The notes below the pieces were generated by a model. The model was not told the origin of the DNA. It saw nothing but the letters and a program-made list of their open reading frames with translations, and ran no database searches. Made by a program: the position numbers and the translations under genes. DNA of 64,000 nt, taken from NCBI RefSeq assembly GCF_014836955.1, contig NZ_JACSPV010000001.1, positions 146,765 to 210,764 on the forward strand. Direction: 5' to 3'. Positions 28,343 through 38,041 of this stretch are shown piece after piece. How positions within the stretch are numbered: position 1 is the stretch's first letter; every line of letters starts with the position of its first letter. Origin of the DNA: Bacillus norwichensis. GTDB lineage: Bacteria > Bacillota > Bacilli > Bacillales > Bacillaceae_C.

Positions 28343-29455
28343 TCACCGTGTTTTAAAGCCGGCATCATTTTGATCAACAGATAAGTGAAGTGCCGCATTT
28401 AAACCTGCAGCTATTAGGTTGGCCATATCTTCAATAAATACATCTACCTCTTTGGGTGTCACCATCAGATTATGACCCAAAGGTGCCAGAACCTCCTGAA
28501 TCAATCTTCTTTTTTCTTCATCCTCCAACATCCCTACAATCCCCATAAAACTTTTCCTTTGATCCTCGCCTGGTAAATCCTGTTCTGTAAGTTTCTTCTT
28601 TTTGCCGAAAGTTAGGCCCGCTGGCGCCAATGATCTTGATGGCTGATCAGATTCTTTCATTTCCCTTCCAAAGTGTTTCAAAATATAGTCAATCGTATCA
28701 CTTGTAATGGTGACCGCGTCGACCACTGTCGGTACACCAATAGAAATGACAGGTATCCCTAACGTTTCCCTGCTTAATTCCTTTCTTTTGTTGCCGACTC
28801 CTGAACCCGGATGGATACCCGTATCTGAAATTTGGATTGTTGAATTGACCCGATCAATAGAACGCGATGCCAGCGCATCAATTGCGATAATGAAATCGGG
28901 CTTCGATGTATCAGCTACACCAAAAATGATATCGCTCGTCTCAATACCTGTGATCCCCATCACCCCAGGAGAAATGGAACTAACAGGCCGGTAACCCTCC
29001 TCCACATTCTGCGCTTCAAGTTCAAAGAGATGCCTCGTGATGATTAAATTTTCACAAACCCTTGGTCCAAGCGAATCAGGTGTTACATTCCAGTTGCCTA
29101 GGCCTACAACTAGACAACTCGCTGATTTTGATATATCAAGCATTGTTAAAAAACGACTGAACTCCGCCGCAAAAATTTCTTGTACTTTTTGCTGGAGGAC
29201 AGTGTCCTGGTTTCTAATTCCTTGCACTTCAATCGTTAAATAATTACCGGCCTTTTTACCGATCTGCTCTTCACCTTCCGGCGTTATGTTGACAGAGGAA
29301 ATCGTTACGCCGTCCTGCTCCCGTTCTTCAACCTTAACGCCGTTTATTTCACGCTGTTGTTCCTTTTCCAATTGATCAACAGCCATTTCAAATGCTTCTT
29401 TCGCTAAATCAGTCCTTACTGAAAACCGGCTTAAATCCAATTCATTTTCTTTCAA
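28343..29455 (-). CDS. gpr: Germination protease GPR (spore SASP endopeptidase)
   Basis: Aspartic-type A25 endopeptidase that degrades small acid-soluble spore proteins at germination. I choose the TTG at 29455 because GGGAGG lies 11 bp upstream and the resulting start, [18 protein letters not shown], matches other GPR proteins. The protein has 370 residues (368 in B. subtilis). The catalytic region [11 protein letters not shown] and [12 protein letters not shown] are present. It is made as a zymogen with an N-terminal propeptide. An upstream ATG at 29494 is less likely. Confidence 0.93.
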   Translation of the reverse strand: MKENELDLSRFSVRTDLAKEAFEMAVDQLEKEQQREINGVKVEEREQDGVTISSVNITPEGEEQIGKKAGNYLTIEVQGIRNQDTVLQQKVQEIFAAEFSRFLTMLDISKSASCLVVGLGNWNVTPDSLGPRVCENLIITRHLFELEAQNVEEGYRPVSSISPGVMGITGIETSDIIFGVADTSKPDFIIAIDALASRSIDRVNSTIQISDTGIHPGSGVGNKRKELSRETLGIPVISIGVPTVVDAVTITSDTIDYILKHFGREMKESDQPSRSLAPAGLTFGKKKKLTEQDLPGEDQRKSFMGIVGMLEDEEKRRLIQEVLAPLGHNLMVTPKEVDVFIEDMANLIAAGLNAALHLSVDQNDAGFKTR

Positions 29456-29541
29456 TTTACAAGATACCTCCCTCGCTGATCGCTTTACCATCATCTTCTC
29501 CGTTCTTGTGATGGTTCATTCACCGAAGAGGTCGGTTTGTC

Positions 29542-29737
29542 ATTTAACTTCATTCAGCAGAAATCTCCCACTTCTGGTAAGCAGTGAGATAAATGCATAT
29601 TGTCATTTCATTCAGTGGGGGTTCAACCCCGGCTAAATAACGTCAAAGCCTTCGGCGGATGCCACAGATTTTCAGAGGAAATTTATCGGGCAGATCTCGA
29701 TAAAATCTGGGAGTAAATACGCCAAAGCGCATTTGAT
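29542..29737 (-). repeat. Dispersed structured repeat, family A, copy 2
   Basis: Full-length copy (about 196 bp) in inverted orientation between gpr and rpsT; the 29456-29826 gap has no gene. On the minus strand it runs ATCAAATGCGC ... CCCAGATTTTATCGAG ... CCGGGGTTGAACCCC ... AGAAGTGGGAGATTTCT ... GAATGAAGTTAAATG. It keeps all three hairpins of copy 1 with compensating and neutral changes. Confidence 0.8.
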
Positions 29738-29826
29738 TATTGCAATATTAGAGCCCGTTTGGTAAAATACTCTTGTTCTATTAGATAACGAATGGGCAAA
29801 CCGAATAGTCTTGGGAGGTGAACGAA

Positions 29827-30090
29827 ATGCCAAACATTAAATCTGCGATTAAACGTGTAAAAATCAATGAATATAAAAACGAACAAAATGCAGCATTTAA
29901 ATCATCCATGCGTACAGCTGTCAAAAAATTTGAAGCTGCTGCAGCTCAAAATGACGAAAATGCAAAAGAACTGTTCAAAAATGCAGTCAAGCAATTAGAC
30001 AAAGCTGTCACAAAAGGAATCATCCATAAAAATACAGCCAACCGTCAAAAAGCGCGCTTGGCTAAAAAGCTCAGTGCCATTACTGCATAA
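29827..30090 (+). CDS. rpsT: 30S ribosomal protein S20
   Basis: 87-residue basic protein starting [15 protein letters not shown], with the S20 C-terminal [19 protein letters not shown]. The ATG at 29827 follows GGGAGGTG. S20 binds 16S rRNA early in 30S assembly. Monocistronic on the plus strand, followed by its own terminator and convergent to holA. Confidence 0.98.
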   Translation: MPNIKSAIKRVKINEYKNEQNAAFKSSMRTAVKKFEAAAAQNDENAKELFKNAVKQLDKAVTKGIIHKNTANRQKARLAKKLSAITA

Positions 30091-30092
30091 TT

Positions 30093-30121
30093 AAAAACGA
30101 CCTGTTCAGGGTCGTTTTTTT
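30093..30121 (+). terminator. Terminator of rpsT
   Basis: AAAACGACC - TGTTCA - GGTCGTTTTTTT immediately after the stop codon; its A/T-rich flanks may also serve holA from the other side. Confidence 0.9.
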
Positions 30122-30191
30122 CGTCATTATGATTCAGTTGTGAACCATTTATTGGTCATTTATATGTGCAGCAAATCCCCGCTTGTACTTT

Positions 30192-31211
30192 TTACGACTT
30201 CCCCTTTAAAATTTGCATCAATAATAATTCCACTGCAACTGACCGATCCAGCCCGCCAGTCTTTAATTTAAAATCGCAGTCTGCTATCAAATTTATGATT
30301 TTCTTCAGCTCATCGTTTGAAAAGGAAGCCGCATGGGCCGCCGCCAATTTCACTCGATAAGGATGGACCTTCAATAAACCAGCTACATGCTTTTGATTGT
30401 ATCCTCTCCCTGTCAATTCCTTAACCTGATAAATGAGTCTAAACTGGCCCGCAATGAGAGATAATATTTTAATCGGCTCTTCATTTTGCTTCATCAAATC
30501 ATAATAAATTCGAAATGTCTCTTCACTTTCCTTATTTATAAAACTCTCTGTCAAAGCAAACACATTCTGTTCTAAAGATCTTGATATAAGGCTTTTAACT
30601 ATTTCTTCAGTGATTAAACCTTCTTCTCCAACATTCAAAGATAATTTAATCAGTTCCTCATTCAATACCATCAAGTCATTTCCGACCATGAACAGCAATA
30701 TATCAACTGCCGATTCCTCTATTTGGGCATGATGGAATACGGCACGCTCTTTGATCCAGTTTTTAAGCTGAGGCTCGTTCAAAGGTTTTGCTTCAAACAC
30801 TTCTGCAGTTTTTTTGAGAAGCTTTGTGATTTTTTTCCGTTCGTCCAGTTTTTCATAATCAGCAATGAAGACCATTACTGTGTACGGGGCAGGATCGGTT
30901 AAATATTTCTCCAGTTTTTTTAGATCATGCTCTACCTTCTCCTTTTGCTTGCCAGCCGTTAAAAATAAAGGATTATGTAGAATCACCAGCTTTTTTTCAC
31001 CCATGAACGGATAAGTTTCTGCATCCTCAATTGCAAGCTCCACCGGCGTTTCTTCAAGATCATAAGCTGAATAATTAAATTCTTCACTGTCATTCGTTAA
31101 CACGTTCGCCATCAGTTTTTGTTTTATGTCATTGATTAAAAAGCTTTGCGTTCCGTATAATAAATATATTGACGAAAATGTTTTGTTTCTAATATTTCTC
31201 ATTATGCTCAT
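30192..31211 (-). CDS. holA: DNA polymerase III delta subunit HolA (YqeN)
   Basis: Clamp-loader delta subunit, 339 residues, which opens the beta clamp in the DnaX complex. The N-terminal segment SSIYLLYGTQSFLINDIKQKL and the C-terminal part VAGLLKVHPYRVKLA are typical of Firmicutes HolA. It sits between comEC/yqzM and rpsT as in B. subtilis. Confidence 0.93.
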   Translation of the reverse strand: MSIMRNIRNKTFSSIYLLYGTQSFLINDIKQKLMANVLTNDSEEFNYSAYDLEETPVELAIEDAETYPFMGEKKLVILHNPLFLTAGKQKEKVEHDLKKLEKYLTDPAPYTVMVFIADYEKLDERKKITKLLKKTAEVFEAKPLNEPQLKNWIKERAVFHHAQIEESAVDILLFMVGNDLMVLNEELIKLSLNVGEEGLITEEIVKSLISRSLEQNVFALTESFINKESEETFRIYYDLMKQNEEPIKILSLIAGQFRLIYQVKELTGRGYNQKHVAGLLKVHPYRVKLAAAHAASFSNDELKKIINLIADCDFKLKTGGLDRSVAVELLLMQILKGKS

Positions 31212-31287
31212 ACGATATTCTTCTCACTTTCCTGACTTTAAGGTTCTATATTATCGTAAGGAAAGAGAAGAAGTTTGACAAGAGGCA

Positions 31288-31319
31288 AAGGGGGCTTTCC
31301 CATAAAAGCCAAAGCCCCC
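31288..31319. other. Strong hairpin in the holA-yqzM intergenic region
   Basis: AGGGGGCTTT / AAAGCCCCCT ten-bp perfect stem. It lies about 75 bp upstream of holA. It could terminate com-side transcription on the minus strand; no plus-strand gene ends nearby. Role uncertain. Confidence 0.5.
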
Positions 31320-31506
31320 TAATCTATATTGAACGCCTTTAAACGAGGCCTAGGACACTCATTCAAAAGCGGAGTAACGTGCCGTAAAGATAGTTTGACC
31401 ACAAGCGAAAAAAGTATATGTGTCAACTCTTGTCAACTGAGGTAAAAGGAAAGTGGATTTTTTTAAAAGCTTCATCTATACTATAGTGGAAATAGGAGGG
31501 GTAGTT

Positions 31507-31653
31507 GTGAGAGAATCTGAATTTGAATTTGAACAAAATGTACAGTCCACGCGTAATGATGCTATCGATTCAGGAGTTGGTTTTGTAGTATCATTTGTAT
31601 TCTTCACAGCCATTTTTGTGATTGGCACAGTAATCGAAGTGCTCGGAAAGTAA
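31507..31653 (+). CDS. yqzM: YqzM family small membrane protein
   Basis: 48 residues from the GTG at 31507, preceded by AGGAGGGG. The sequence ESEFEFEQNVQSTRNDAIDSG is followed by one membrane helix VGFVVSFVFFTAIFVIGTVI. It matches B. subtilis YqzM (44 residues), found in the same position by comEC. A TATACT -10-like hexamer lies in the upstream stretch. Function unknown. Confidence 0.85.
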   Translation: MRESEFEFEQNVQSTRNDAIDSGVGFVVSFVFFTAIFVIGTVIEVLGK

Positions 31654-31720
31654 TTAGAAAAAGTGCCTTAAGAAGGCGTGTGGAGAAACAAAGTTTTTGT
31701 CGGTAATCATGCAATTATTC

Positions 31721-31768
31721 ATCCAAGAAAGAAGAAGTTTGCGTAAAGGCAGGCTTCTTCTTTTTCTT
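31721..31768 (+). terminator. Probable terminator downstream of yqzM
   Basis: GAAAGAAGAAG arm pairs with CTTCTTCTTTTTC across an 18-nt loop, ending in a T-rich run. Confidence 0.45.
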
Positions 31769-31946
31769 ATTGCGTGTTCAAAAAAAATTTCCAAATTAGA
31801 AGCCAGATAATCATGGTGGCAGTTACAAGCAGTGGAATGTATGCTTTTAGATAAATGAGCAGCACAAAAACAAGCAAACGAGGAAATGTAATGCTAGTTA
31901 ATTGATTATTTTTTGAACATCCTCTTTAAGGACTTCTCGCACTATC

Positions 31947-34253
31947 TTATGGCAGCACCGTCTTAAAGGTTCCCCCTTTAGAAGTAAATCGAAAGTGTAT
32001 CGCACCGGACTCATCCGTTCGTAATACTTGTGCATTTTCTGCCTTCAAAATTTTCAGGACCTCAGCATGTGGATGCCCATACCTGTTTGATTTCCCTGCT
32101 GAAATAACAGCATGTTCAGGGCTTGTCATTTGAATGAAAGGCTCGCTGGATGATCCCCGACTGCCATGATGCCCCACCTTTAACACATCAATATCCAGAT
32201 GGCCGTACGCAGATATCATTTCCTGTTCTCCCCCTTTCTCTAAGTCACCGGTAAACAGCCAGCTAAGCCCTCCAAAGGAAGCATACAGAACAAGTGAATC
32301 ATCATTCCCTTCGTATTCATCATCAAATGGATAAATGAAATAAAATGAACCTGATTTATTTTCCCACCTATATCCGGCTTTTACTTCTTTCACCTTTACC
32401 TTTTCTTTAAAAGCATGATTTATAATATCCGCCATCATTGGTTTTTCCCAGGAATTTGGACTGATTAAAATTTCACCAATTTTTAGCTCACCAATCAGTT
32501 CGTCAGCTGCTCCGATATGATCGGCATCACTATGGGTTAAAATTAATTTATTAATCCGACTGATCCCTTTACTCTTTAAAAAAGGAAGAAGCGTATCTTT
32601 TCCTACCTTGAACGGTTTCCTTCTCTCCTGCCATTCGGCAACAGGGAAGTGAAGCTGTCCGCCCGTATCAATCATGTAGACTCCGCGATTGTAAGGAAGC
32701 TTGATCAAAATACTATCGCCCTGCCCTACATCAATGAAAACCACTTCCCCATAAGGCGAATACTTCTGGCTAACAGAATAAACAGTTAAAATAAGAAGAA
32801 GAGGTAAAGCGCATTTTAGCGGATGTATTCTTTTCTCCCACAATACGAAAAAGATCAGGATACCGCCCACGATAAAAATCATGCCAAAAGACGAAGGCCT
32901 GCCTGTCAAAAACATTGAATAAGACATAGATCCGGCTACTGACGCAACTTTCTCCGAAACATGTATAACCCCGTCTAGAATTCCTGCAACAAAACCAAAA
33001 AACGGTAATTTCATCAAAGAAATGGCAAATAGAAGGAAAACAGCCGGTAATAAGATGAGCGTATAAAACGGCACGAAAAGCAGATTTGCCGCGATACTTA
33101 TCAAGGAAAATTCGTAAAAATGATAAGAAAGAATAGGTAATGAGGAAAGCATGGAAATGAGCGATATGTTTAGCATTTGTAAAATGACATGGTTTTTTTG
33201 TTGGAGAAAATAAGCGGATGATACTGTCAATGCAAAACTGACTGAAAAGGAAAGCTGAAAACCAATATGGTAAATCAATAATGGGTCAAATAAGAGGAAC
33301 AACATAAAGCTAAGGGAGAAAATATCCAGTGTAGAGAGCTTAAGTCGCCATTTATTTGCTGATAAAAGCAGGATAGCCATAATGACTGCCCTAATTACAG
33401 GAGGATTGCCACCACTCAAGACTGTATATATCGGCAGAAGAAAAAGAAGCGTCCAAAAGACCGTCTCTCTTGTCATCCCCACCCATATACACAAAAAGAA
33501 AACACTCCCGACAATAATACCCACATGAAGACCTGATATAGCAAGTAAATGCACCACCCCAAGCTGCTTATATGATTGATCCACTTCTTCTGAAATAAGC
33601 GACCTTTCACCAAAAATAAGCGCAGCAGCATAAGAAGCCAGTTTTTCTGGAAATTCATTTTCAATTACTTGTACGCCTAATGCACGCAAATTTTGCAAAG
33701 TCGCTGTCAAAGAAGTTCTACTTGGATGACACTCAACCATGGAGATACTGTCCGGTTCAAATGTCCAATGGATGTTCATTCTTTTCAAATATTGTTGATA
33801 ATTAAAAGCATGCTCATTTCGATTGACTTCTGGCAAAACTAATTTACCATCCATCGTGCAGACAGTTCCGGCACGCAACTTCCTTACCAATTCATCTTTT
33901 TCATTTTCTGTAGGAATTTTATAAAGTAACATCAGCTTTTCTTTTTGAGGAGAGACAACGACCGCTTTAAGTCGATTTCCGTCAATTTGAGGATATTCTT
34001 TGAAGGTTAGTACTACAGCTTGAAGTTTCGCAGGAGATTTGTAATTAGAAACATGTGTAATCTTCGTATACTCACTGGCAAAAAAGAATAGTAGCACAAA
34101 GACAAAGTAAAGGCTAAGAATGTTGAAGCTTTCACAATAAACAATCCTAATGATCGTGATGGAAAGAACAAGGATTGATAGCAGCTGCAACTCAAAAGAC
34201 AAAAGAATGCCAGAGAAAGCTGCCAGCGCCATAAAAACCCATTTTCCTGACAT
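31947..34253 (-). CDS. comEC: DNA internalisation channel ComEC
   Basis: Polytopic membrane protein forming the channel for single-stranded transforming DNA. 768 residues: N-terminal helices, an OB-like region, the Competence core (about 200-450; HLLAISGLHVGIIVG) and a C-terminal metallo-beta-lactamase-like domain (FIDVGQGDSILIKLP, LTHSDADHIGAADEL, LKVGHHGSRGSS) with an intact metal motif. Complete. In B. subtilis it is the third gene after comEB; here 437 bp of repeat sequence separate them. Confidence 0.96.
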   Translation of the reverse strand: MSGKWVFMALAAFSGILLSFELQLLSILVLSITIIRIVYCESFNILSLYFVFVLLFFFASEYTKITHVSNYKSPAKLQAVVLTFKEYPQIDGNRLKAVVVSPQKEKLMLLYKIPTENEKDELVRKLRAGTVCTMDGKLVLPEVNRNEHAFNYQQYLKRMNIHWTFEPDSISMVECHPSRTSLTATLQNLRALGVQVIENEFPEKLASYAAALIFGERSLISEEVDQSYKQLGVVHLLAISGLHVGIIVGSVFFLCIWVGMTRETVFWTLLFLLPIYTVLSGGNPPVIRAVIMAILLLSANKWRLKLSTLDIFSLSFMLFLLFDPLLIYHIGFQLSFSVSFALTVSSAYFLQQKNHVILQMLNISLISMLSSLPILSYHFYEFSLISIAANLLFVPFYTLILLPAVFLLFAISLMKLPFFGFVAGILDGVIHVSEKVASVAGSMSYSMFLTGRPSSFGMIFIVGGILIFFVLWEKRIHPLKCALPLLLILTVYSVSQKYSPYGEVVFIDVGQGDSILIKLPYNRGVYMIDTGGQLHFPVAEWQERRKPFKVGKDTLLPFLKSKGISRINKLILTHSDADHIGAADELIGELKIGEILISPNSWEKPMMADIINHAFKEKVKVKEVKAGYRWENKSGSFYFIYPFDDEYEGNDDSLVLYASFGGLSWLFTGDLEKGGEQEMISAYGHLDIDVLKVGHHGSRGSSSEPFIQMTSPEHAVISAGKSNRYGHPHAEVLKILKAENAQVLRTDESGAIHFRFTSKGGTFKTVLP

Positions 34254-34349
34254 AGCTGCCTCCTTTGCTAAGGAATGATAGAGGGCAGTTTTTAGCCCTC
34301 TTAAAGAAAGTATAAAATTTTTATCGTTTTCATTTTAAAAATCAGATTT

Positions 34350-34690
34350 CCATGTCCGGCGCTGACGTATAGGACGTACTAATGCAAGCGAAGCTAAGGA
34401 AGTCGTGTTTTGGGCCAGGAAGTACTGGTGCCACCGAAGCCACGGAATTTGGTAGCTTAAGGCAGCATTTTTCGCCGTGTTTTCTGGCTGTTAGATCGGC
34501 TTGAGGTCCGCTTCTGAAGGGAAAGTACGCCTCTTCAGCGATTGGATAATAAGCATCCATTCTCGCACTTCGTTTTCCTTTATCTCAATTGAAGGATAGT
34601 CGACTATGTTCGACTTCCTGTAGCAACGCCGACGCACTAACATCCTGTTGGCGCAGTTTGTACGTCGCTAAACGGTGTCTAGCGCTTTTC
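34350..34690. repeat. REP-like repeat cluster, family B, between comEB and comEC
   Basis: The 34254-34690 gap holds no credible gene. Its left part carries, on the minus strand, CTTCGGTGGCACCAGTACTTC (34417-34444 region), the family B core. Its right part (about 34600-34690) contains ACGCACTAACATCCTGTTGG and ends AGCGCTTTTC. A 72-codon open frame here is repeat translation, not a gene. Confidence 0.6.
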
Positions 34691-35155
34691 TTATTCATTT
34701 GCATAAGCAAATTTCATGAAAATATCTCTGTCCAGCGGCACCTGTTCCATATGCACTCCCGCTTGTTCAAATAATTCGACTGCGTGTGGATGATTTTTAT
34801 AATTCTCAGCGTAATACACCGCCTCTATTCCTGCCTGAATAATCCCTTTTGTACATTGCAGACATGGGAAATGCGTTACGTATATTTCCGCTCCATCCGT
34901 TGGAACTCCAAATTTAGCGCATTGAATAATCGCATTCATTTCGGCGTGAATCGTCCTGACGCAATGTTCGTCAATCACATAACAGCCTTCATCAATACAG
35001 TGGACACCGCCAGCGATTGATCCGTTATATCCCCCTGCAATAATCCTATTATCCCTTACGATGGTGGCTCCAACTGTCAGTCTTGTGCAAGTGCTTCGGA
35101 ATGATAATAAATGGCTTTGGGCCATAAAATACTGTTTCCAAGGTATTCTTTCCAT
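34691..35155 (-). CDS. comEB: ComE operon dCMP deaminase family protein ComEB
   Basis: 154-residue zinc-dependent cytidine/deoxycytidylate deaminase family protein. The metal and catalytic motifs are TIHAEMNAI (HAE) and HFPCLQCTKG (PCxxC). ATG at 35155 with AAGGGAG upstream. In B. subtilis it is not required for transformation; deamination of dCMP is inferred from the family. Confidence 0.93.
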   Translation of the reverse strand: MERIPWKQYFMAQSHLLSFRSTCTRLTVGATIVRDNRIIAGGYNGSIAGGVHCIDEGCYVIDEHCVRTIHAEMNAIIQCAKFGVPTDGAEIYVTHFPCLQCTKGIIQAGIEAVYYAENYKNHPHAVELFEQAGVHMEQVPLDRDIFMKFAYANE

Positions 35156-35209
35156 ATGCTACTCCCTTTTTGATGTTTTCTTTAGTTTATCGGCTTGTAT
35201 CTATCTCAG

Positions 35210-35830
35210 TCAATTGACAGTGATTGATTCCTGCAGCTTTTCAAAAGTTTTTTCCCCTATACCTGACACATTCTGAATATCTTCCACCCTTTTGAAAGGC
35301 CCCTGCTCCTCTCTATAGTCAATAATTGCTTGCGCTTTGGCCGGTCCCACTCCTGAAAGGGTCTGAAGCTCAGATAAATCTGCTCGATTAATATTAATTT
35401 TTCCTTCTGTCTGTGAAGATGAATGGTCTGACATTACAGGCAGCACTTCGTCGACGACCTCACCTTTTTCTGGTACATAAATAACCATTTCGTCATGGAT
35501 TTTCTGGGCAAAGTTCACCTGTTTCGCATCGGCTGTCTTAATCAGACCCCCAGCTTGCTCAATGGCATCAAGAATCCGATCCCCCTCCTTAGCCTCATAA
35601 AGTCCTGGCGAAGAAACAGCTCCTTTCACATCAACAAAGAGAGGCCCGAAAGTTCCCTCCTGTTCTTCCATTTCAAAAGACTTCTCCGTATTCTCCCCCA
35701 TCATTGCTTGTAAACCATCATCATTCTCTGCTTGTAGTTCCTCCTTTGGTTTACTAATAAAAAGAAATACCGCAAGTGCAGCCACGACGCCACCGATTAA
35801 AAGCATTTTATATTTCTCCAGCCATATCAT
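35210..35830 (-). CDS. comEA: Competence DNA-binding protein ComEA
   Basis: Membrane-anchored receptor for transforming DNA. 206 residues: an N-terminal membrane helix (8-26), a variable acidic linker, a SLBB domain (about 65-120; VDVKGAVSSPGLYEA), and the C-terminal helix-hairpin-helix pair (about 145-206; ININRADLSELQTLSGVGPAKAQ). Starts the comE operon, divergent from comER. Confidence 0.95.
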   Translation of the reverse strand: MIWLEKYKMLLIGGVVAALAVFLFISKPKEELQAENDDGLQAMMGENTEKSFEMEEQEGTFGPLFVDVKGAVSSPGLYEAKEGDRILDAIEQAGGLIKTADAKQVNFAQKIHDEMVIYVPEKGEVVDEVLPVMSDHSSSQTEGKININRADLSELQTLSGVGPAKAQAIIDYREEQGPFKRVEDIQNVSGIGEKTFEKLQESITVN

Positions 35831-35917
35831 TTCATATCGCCAGCCTTTCTTATATGAATAATCTTTCTTATAAAAGCATAGATTGTCAGGAATAGAAAAG
35901 TTAAAGGGGGGAACAGC

Positions 35918-36739
35918 ATGAGGGTCGGAATTATTGGAACTGGAAATATGGGAACCATTCTTCTAGAGGCCTTGATCACTGGTGGAGCGGTTTCTCCTTC
36001 GGATCTCGTGATCACAAATCGGACAAAATCTAAAGCCGACAGGCTTAAACATGTGTATAGAGATATTACGGTGGAAAACAGCCCGGACGAGGTCATAAAG
36101 CAATCAAATATTATTTTTATTTGTGTAAAGCCACTGGATATTATTTCTTTGACAAAGGAAAAGGCCTCATTATTCAGTGAGGAAAAGTGTCTTGTTTCGA
36201 TTACCAGCCCCATCCAAGTGCCTTGGCTGGAGCAGCTAGTTGATTCATCTTGTGCACGAATTATTCCAAGCATCACAAACAGAGCTTTGGCAGGTGTGTC
36301 TTTATTTACGTTTGGAAGCAGTTGTAAAAAACAATGGAGAGATACATTGTGGGAGATGTTTTCCAAGGTATCCGTCCCACTTGAAATAGATGAGAGCATT
36401 ATTCGGGTTTCCTCGGATATTGTAAGCTGCGGGCCAGCGTTTATCAGTTTTTTGACAAGAAGTTTGATCGAAGCCGCTGTGGCGGAAACCAAAATCGATG
36501 AGGAAACAGCAACGAGGCTGTCAGAGAATATGTTGATCGGACTAGGGGAGCTTTTAAAACAGAAGCATTATACATTGCCTACCTTACAGGAAAAAGTATG
36601 CGTCAAAGGGGGAATTACAGGGGAAGGCATTGCGGTCATGGAACAAGAAAAAGGAGAAATGTTTGAAAAGCTTTTTCGAGCAACACATAAAAAATTTTTC
36701 GATGAAGCTCTTCATATCAAAAAAAAATTTAACTCATAA
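35918..36739 (+). CDS. comER: ComER, pyrroline-5-carboxylate reductase-like protein
   Basis: 273-residue Rossmann-fold protein related to ProC. The NAD(P)-binding start MRVGIIGTGNMGTILLEAL is intact. It is divergent from comEA as in B. subtilis, where comER is not needed for competence. ATG at 35918 preceded by AAAGGGGGG. Whether it reduces pyrroline-5-carboxylate is unknown. Confidence 0.92.
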   Translation: MRVGIIGTGNMGTILLEALITGGAVSPSDLVITNRTKSKADRLKHVYRDITVENSPDEVIKQSNIIFICVKPLDIISLTKEKASLFSEEKCLVSITSPIQVPWLEQLVDSSCARIIPSITNRALAGVSLFTFGSSCKKQWRDTLWEMFSKVSVPLEIDESIIRVSSDIVSCGPAFISFLTRSLIEAAVAETKIDEETATRLSENMLIGLGELLKQKHYTLPTLQEKVCVKGGITGEGIAVMEQEKGEMFEKLFRATHKKFFDEALHIKKKFNS

Positions 36740-36844
36740 TAATAGATTCTATCTTGAAAGCAAAATCCCTTCTTTTTTTATGAGTCCTGGCGAAAAAAAG
36801 CAAGAGGCCGCAACATCATTGACAAGGCATACAAACAAAGGAGG

Positions 36845-36920
36845 GGCGCAGAAACCTTAGCAGCGCCACCCGACAAGTGCTAGTACAAGCGAAACGGCCA
36901 GACGTCACGCTTTTAGGCGG
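36845..36920. repeat. REP-like fragment, family B-related
   Basis: GCGCCACCCGACAAGTGCTAGT and ACGTCACGCTTTTAGGCGG-type words between the convergent comER and yqeM genes; GC-rich relative to its flanks. A degenerate relative of the 23.4 and 55.6 kb elements. Confidence 0.4.
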
Positions 36921-36927
36921 CCCCTCC

Positions 36928-37674
36928 TTATTTTTTTCTGCACGTAAAAAAGATGCGTTGAGATGTTTCTTTCGGAGGAACCTCACTAAAATCAGCAGTA
37001 ACGGACAGAACCTCAAAGCCGGCATCCTGAAGCCAATTTAGATAATCACGCATGGGAAAGGTTCTCTGCTGGTGGAACTCTTCAATGCGATCATATCGGC
37101 CTGACTCTTCGTCCAAAACAAAGAAAGTCAAATCATGCTCAACCGAATGAGGTTCTTCTCCTGGGAAAGAACTCCATATATAAGCAACTTCCTCCTCATT
37201 CCATGTGAACGTCTGATTTGAAAAAATATGCACCATTTGATAAGTCGAGTGGACATCAAATAGAAACAAGCCTTCCGGCGCTAAATGACTATGGACATGG
37301 CGGAAGGTATCCCTTACTTCTTCAGGCGTTGATAAATAATTGAGGGAATCACAAAAAATTGTGGCAATGTCGTATTCTGGAAGTCCATCTATCTTGCTCA
37401 TATCTTGTTGGAACAAGGGAAACACTACGCCTTCTTTTCCTGCTTTCTCTGCAGCAACAGCCAACATATCCTCTGACATATCCACCCCGGTCACATCGAA
37501 ACCCTTCTTAATCAGGCGAATAGACAACTCACCCGTACCGCAACCCAAATCAAGCACCCGGCTTCCGGGTGCCTGATAGCGCTCCGCCTCCTCACATAAA
37601 TATTGGACCCAGCTATCATATGGCGCATCTGCCATCAAATGGTCATATACATACGCTAGCTGTTCATAACTCAC
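36928..37674 (-). CDS. yqeM: Class I SAM-dependent methyltransferase YqeM
   Basis: 248 residues from the GTG at 37674, which overlaps the rsfS stop (CCGTGA). This start gives the B. subtilis YqeM length and the N-terminus SYEQLAYVYDHLMAD. AdoMet motif I is VLDLGCGTGELSI near residue 42; GVDMSEDML follows. Substrate unknown. Confidence 0.93.
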   Translation of the reverse strand: MSYEQLAYVYDHLMADAPYDSWVQYLCEEAERYQAPGSRVLDLGCGTGELSIRLIKKGFDVTGVDMSEDMLAVAAEKAGKEGVVFPLFQQDMSKIDGLPEYDIATIFCDSLNYLSTPEEVRDTFRHVHSHLAPEGLFLFDVHSTYQMVHIFSNQTFTWNEEEVAYIWSSFPGEEPHSVEHDLTFFVLDEESGRYDRIEEFHQQRTFPMRDYLNWLQDAGFEVLSVTADFSEVPPKETSQRIFFTCRKK

Positions 37675-38027
37675 GGAGCCAATTCCTTTTGAATATTTTC
37701 GATTGGAGCATCTCCCCAAAGCCTTTCAAGATTATAATAGCTTCTTTCATCTCTATGGAACACGTGTGCAATTACATTCCCCATGTCAATTAAAACCCAT
37801 TTGGCTTCCTCGAACCCCTCTATTTTCTTAACATCAAGGCCCGCTTTTTCTGCAGCTGATTTCACTTCCCGTGCTATCGCCTGAACCTGTTTTTCTGATG
37901 TCCCATGGCAGATGAGAAAATAATCCGTAATGAGTGAAATCCCTTGCATGTTCAAGACCACGATGTCTTCCGCTTTTTTGTCATCGGCAGCCTTTACCAC
38001 CGTTTTCAAAAGTGCTTTTGAATCCAA
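37671..38027 (-). CDS. rsfS: Ribosomal silencing factor RsfS (YqeL)
   Basis: 118-residue Iojap/RsfS family protein that binds L14 and blocks subunit joining in starved cells. Family segments: DIVVLNMQGISLITDYFLI and WVLIDMGNVIAHVFHRDERSYYNLERLW. Encoded between yqeK and yqeM, overlapping the latter. Confidence 0.96.
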   Translation of the reverse strand: MDSKALLKTVVKAADDKKAEDIVVLNMQGISLITDYFLICHGTSEKQVQAIAREVKSAAEKAGLDVKKIEGFEEAKWVLIDMGNVIAHVFHRDERSYYNLERLWGDAPIENIQKELAP

Positions 38028-38041
38028 ATTTTATCTCCTCC

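Noticed and set aside
31767-31877. Possible 36-residue membrane ORF downstream of comEC on the minus strand (LVFVLLIYLKAYIPLLV...)
   Set aside because: Strongly hydrophobic and in one frame, but there is no ribosome-binding site before the TTG start and no recognised family; could be a relic.
34342-34560. 72-codon open frame on the minus strand between comEB and comEC
   Set aside because: Lies wholly in REP-like repeat sequence, no ribosome site, no plausible domain composition.
35827-36492. 221-codon minus-strand open frame
   Set aside because: Exact antisense shadow of comER, which has a clear Rossmann motif and ribosome site.
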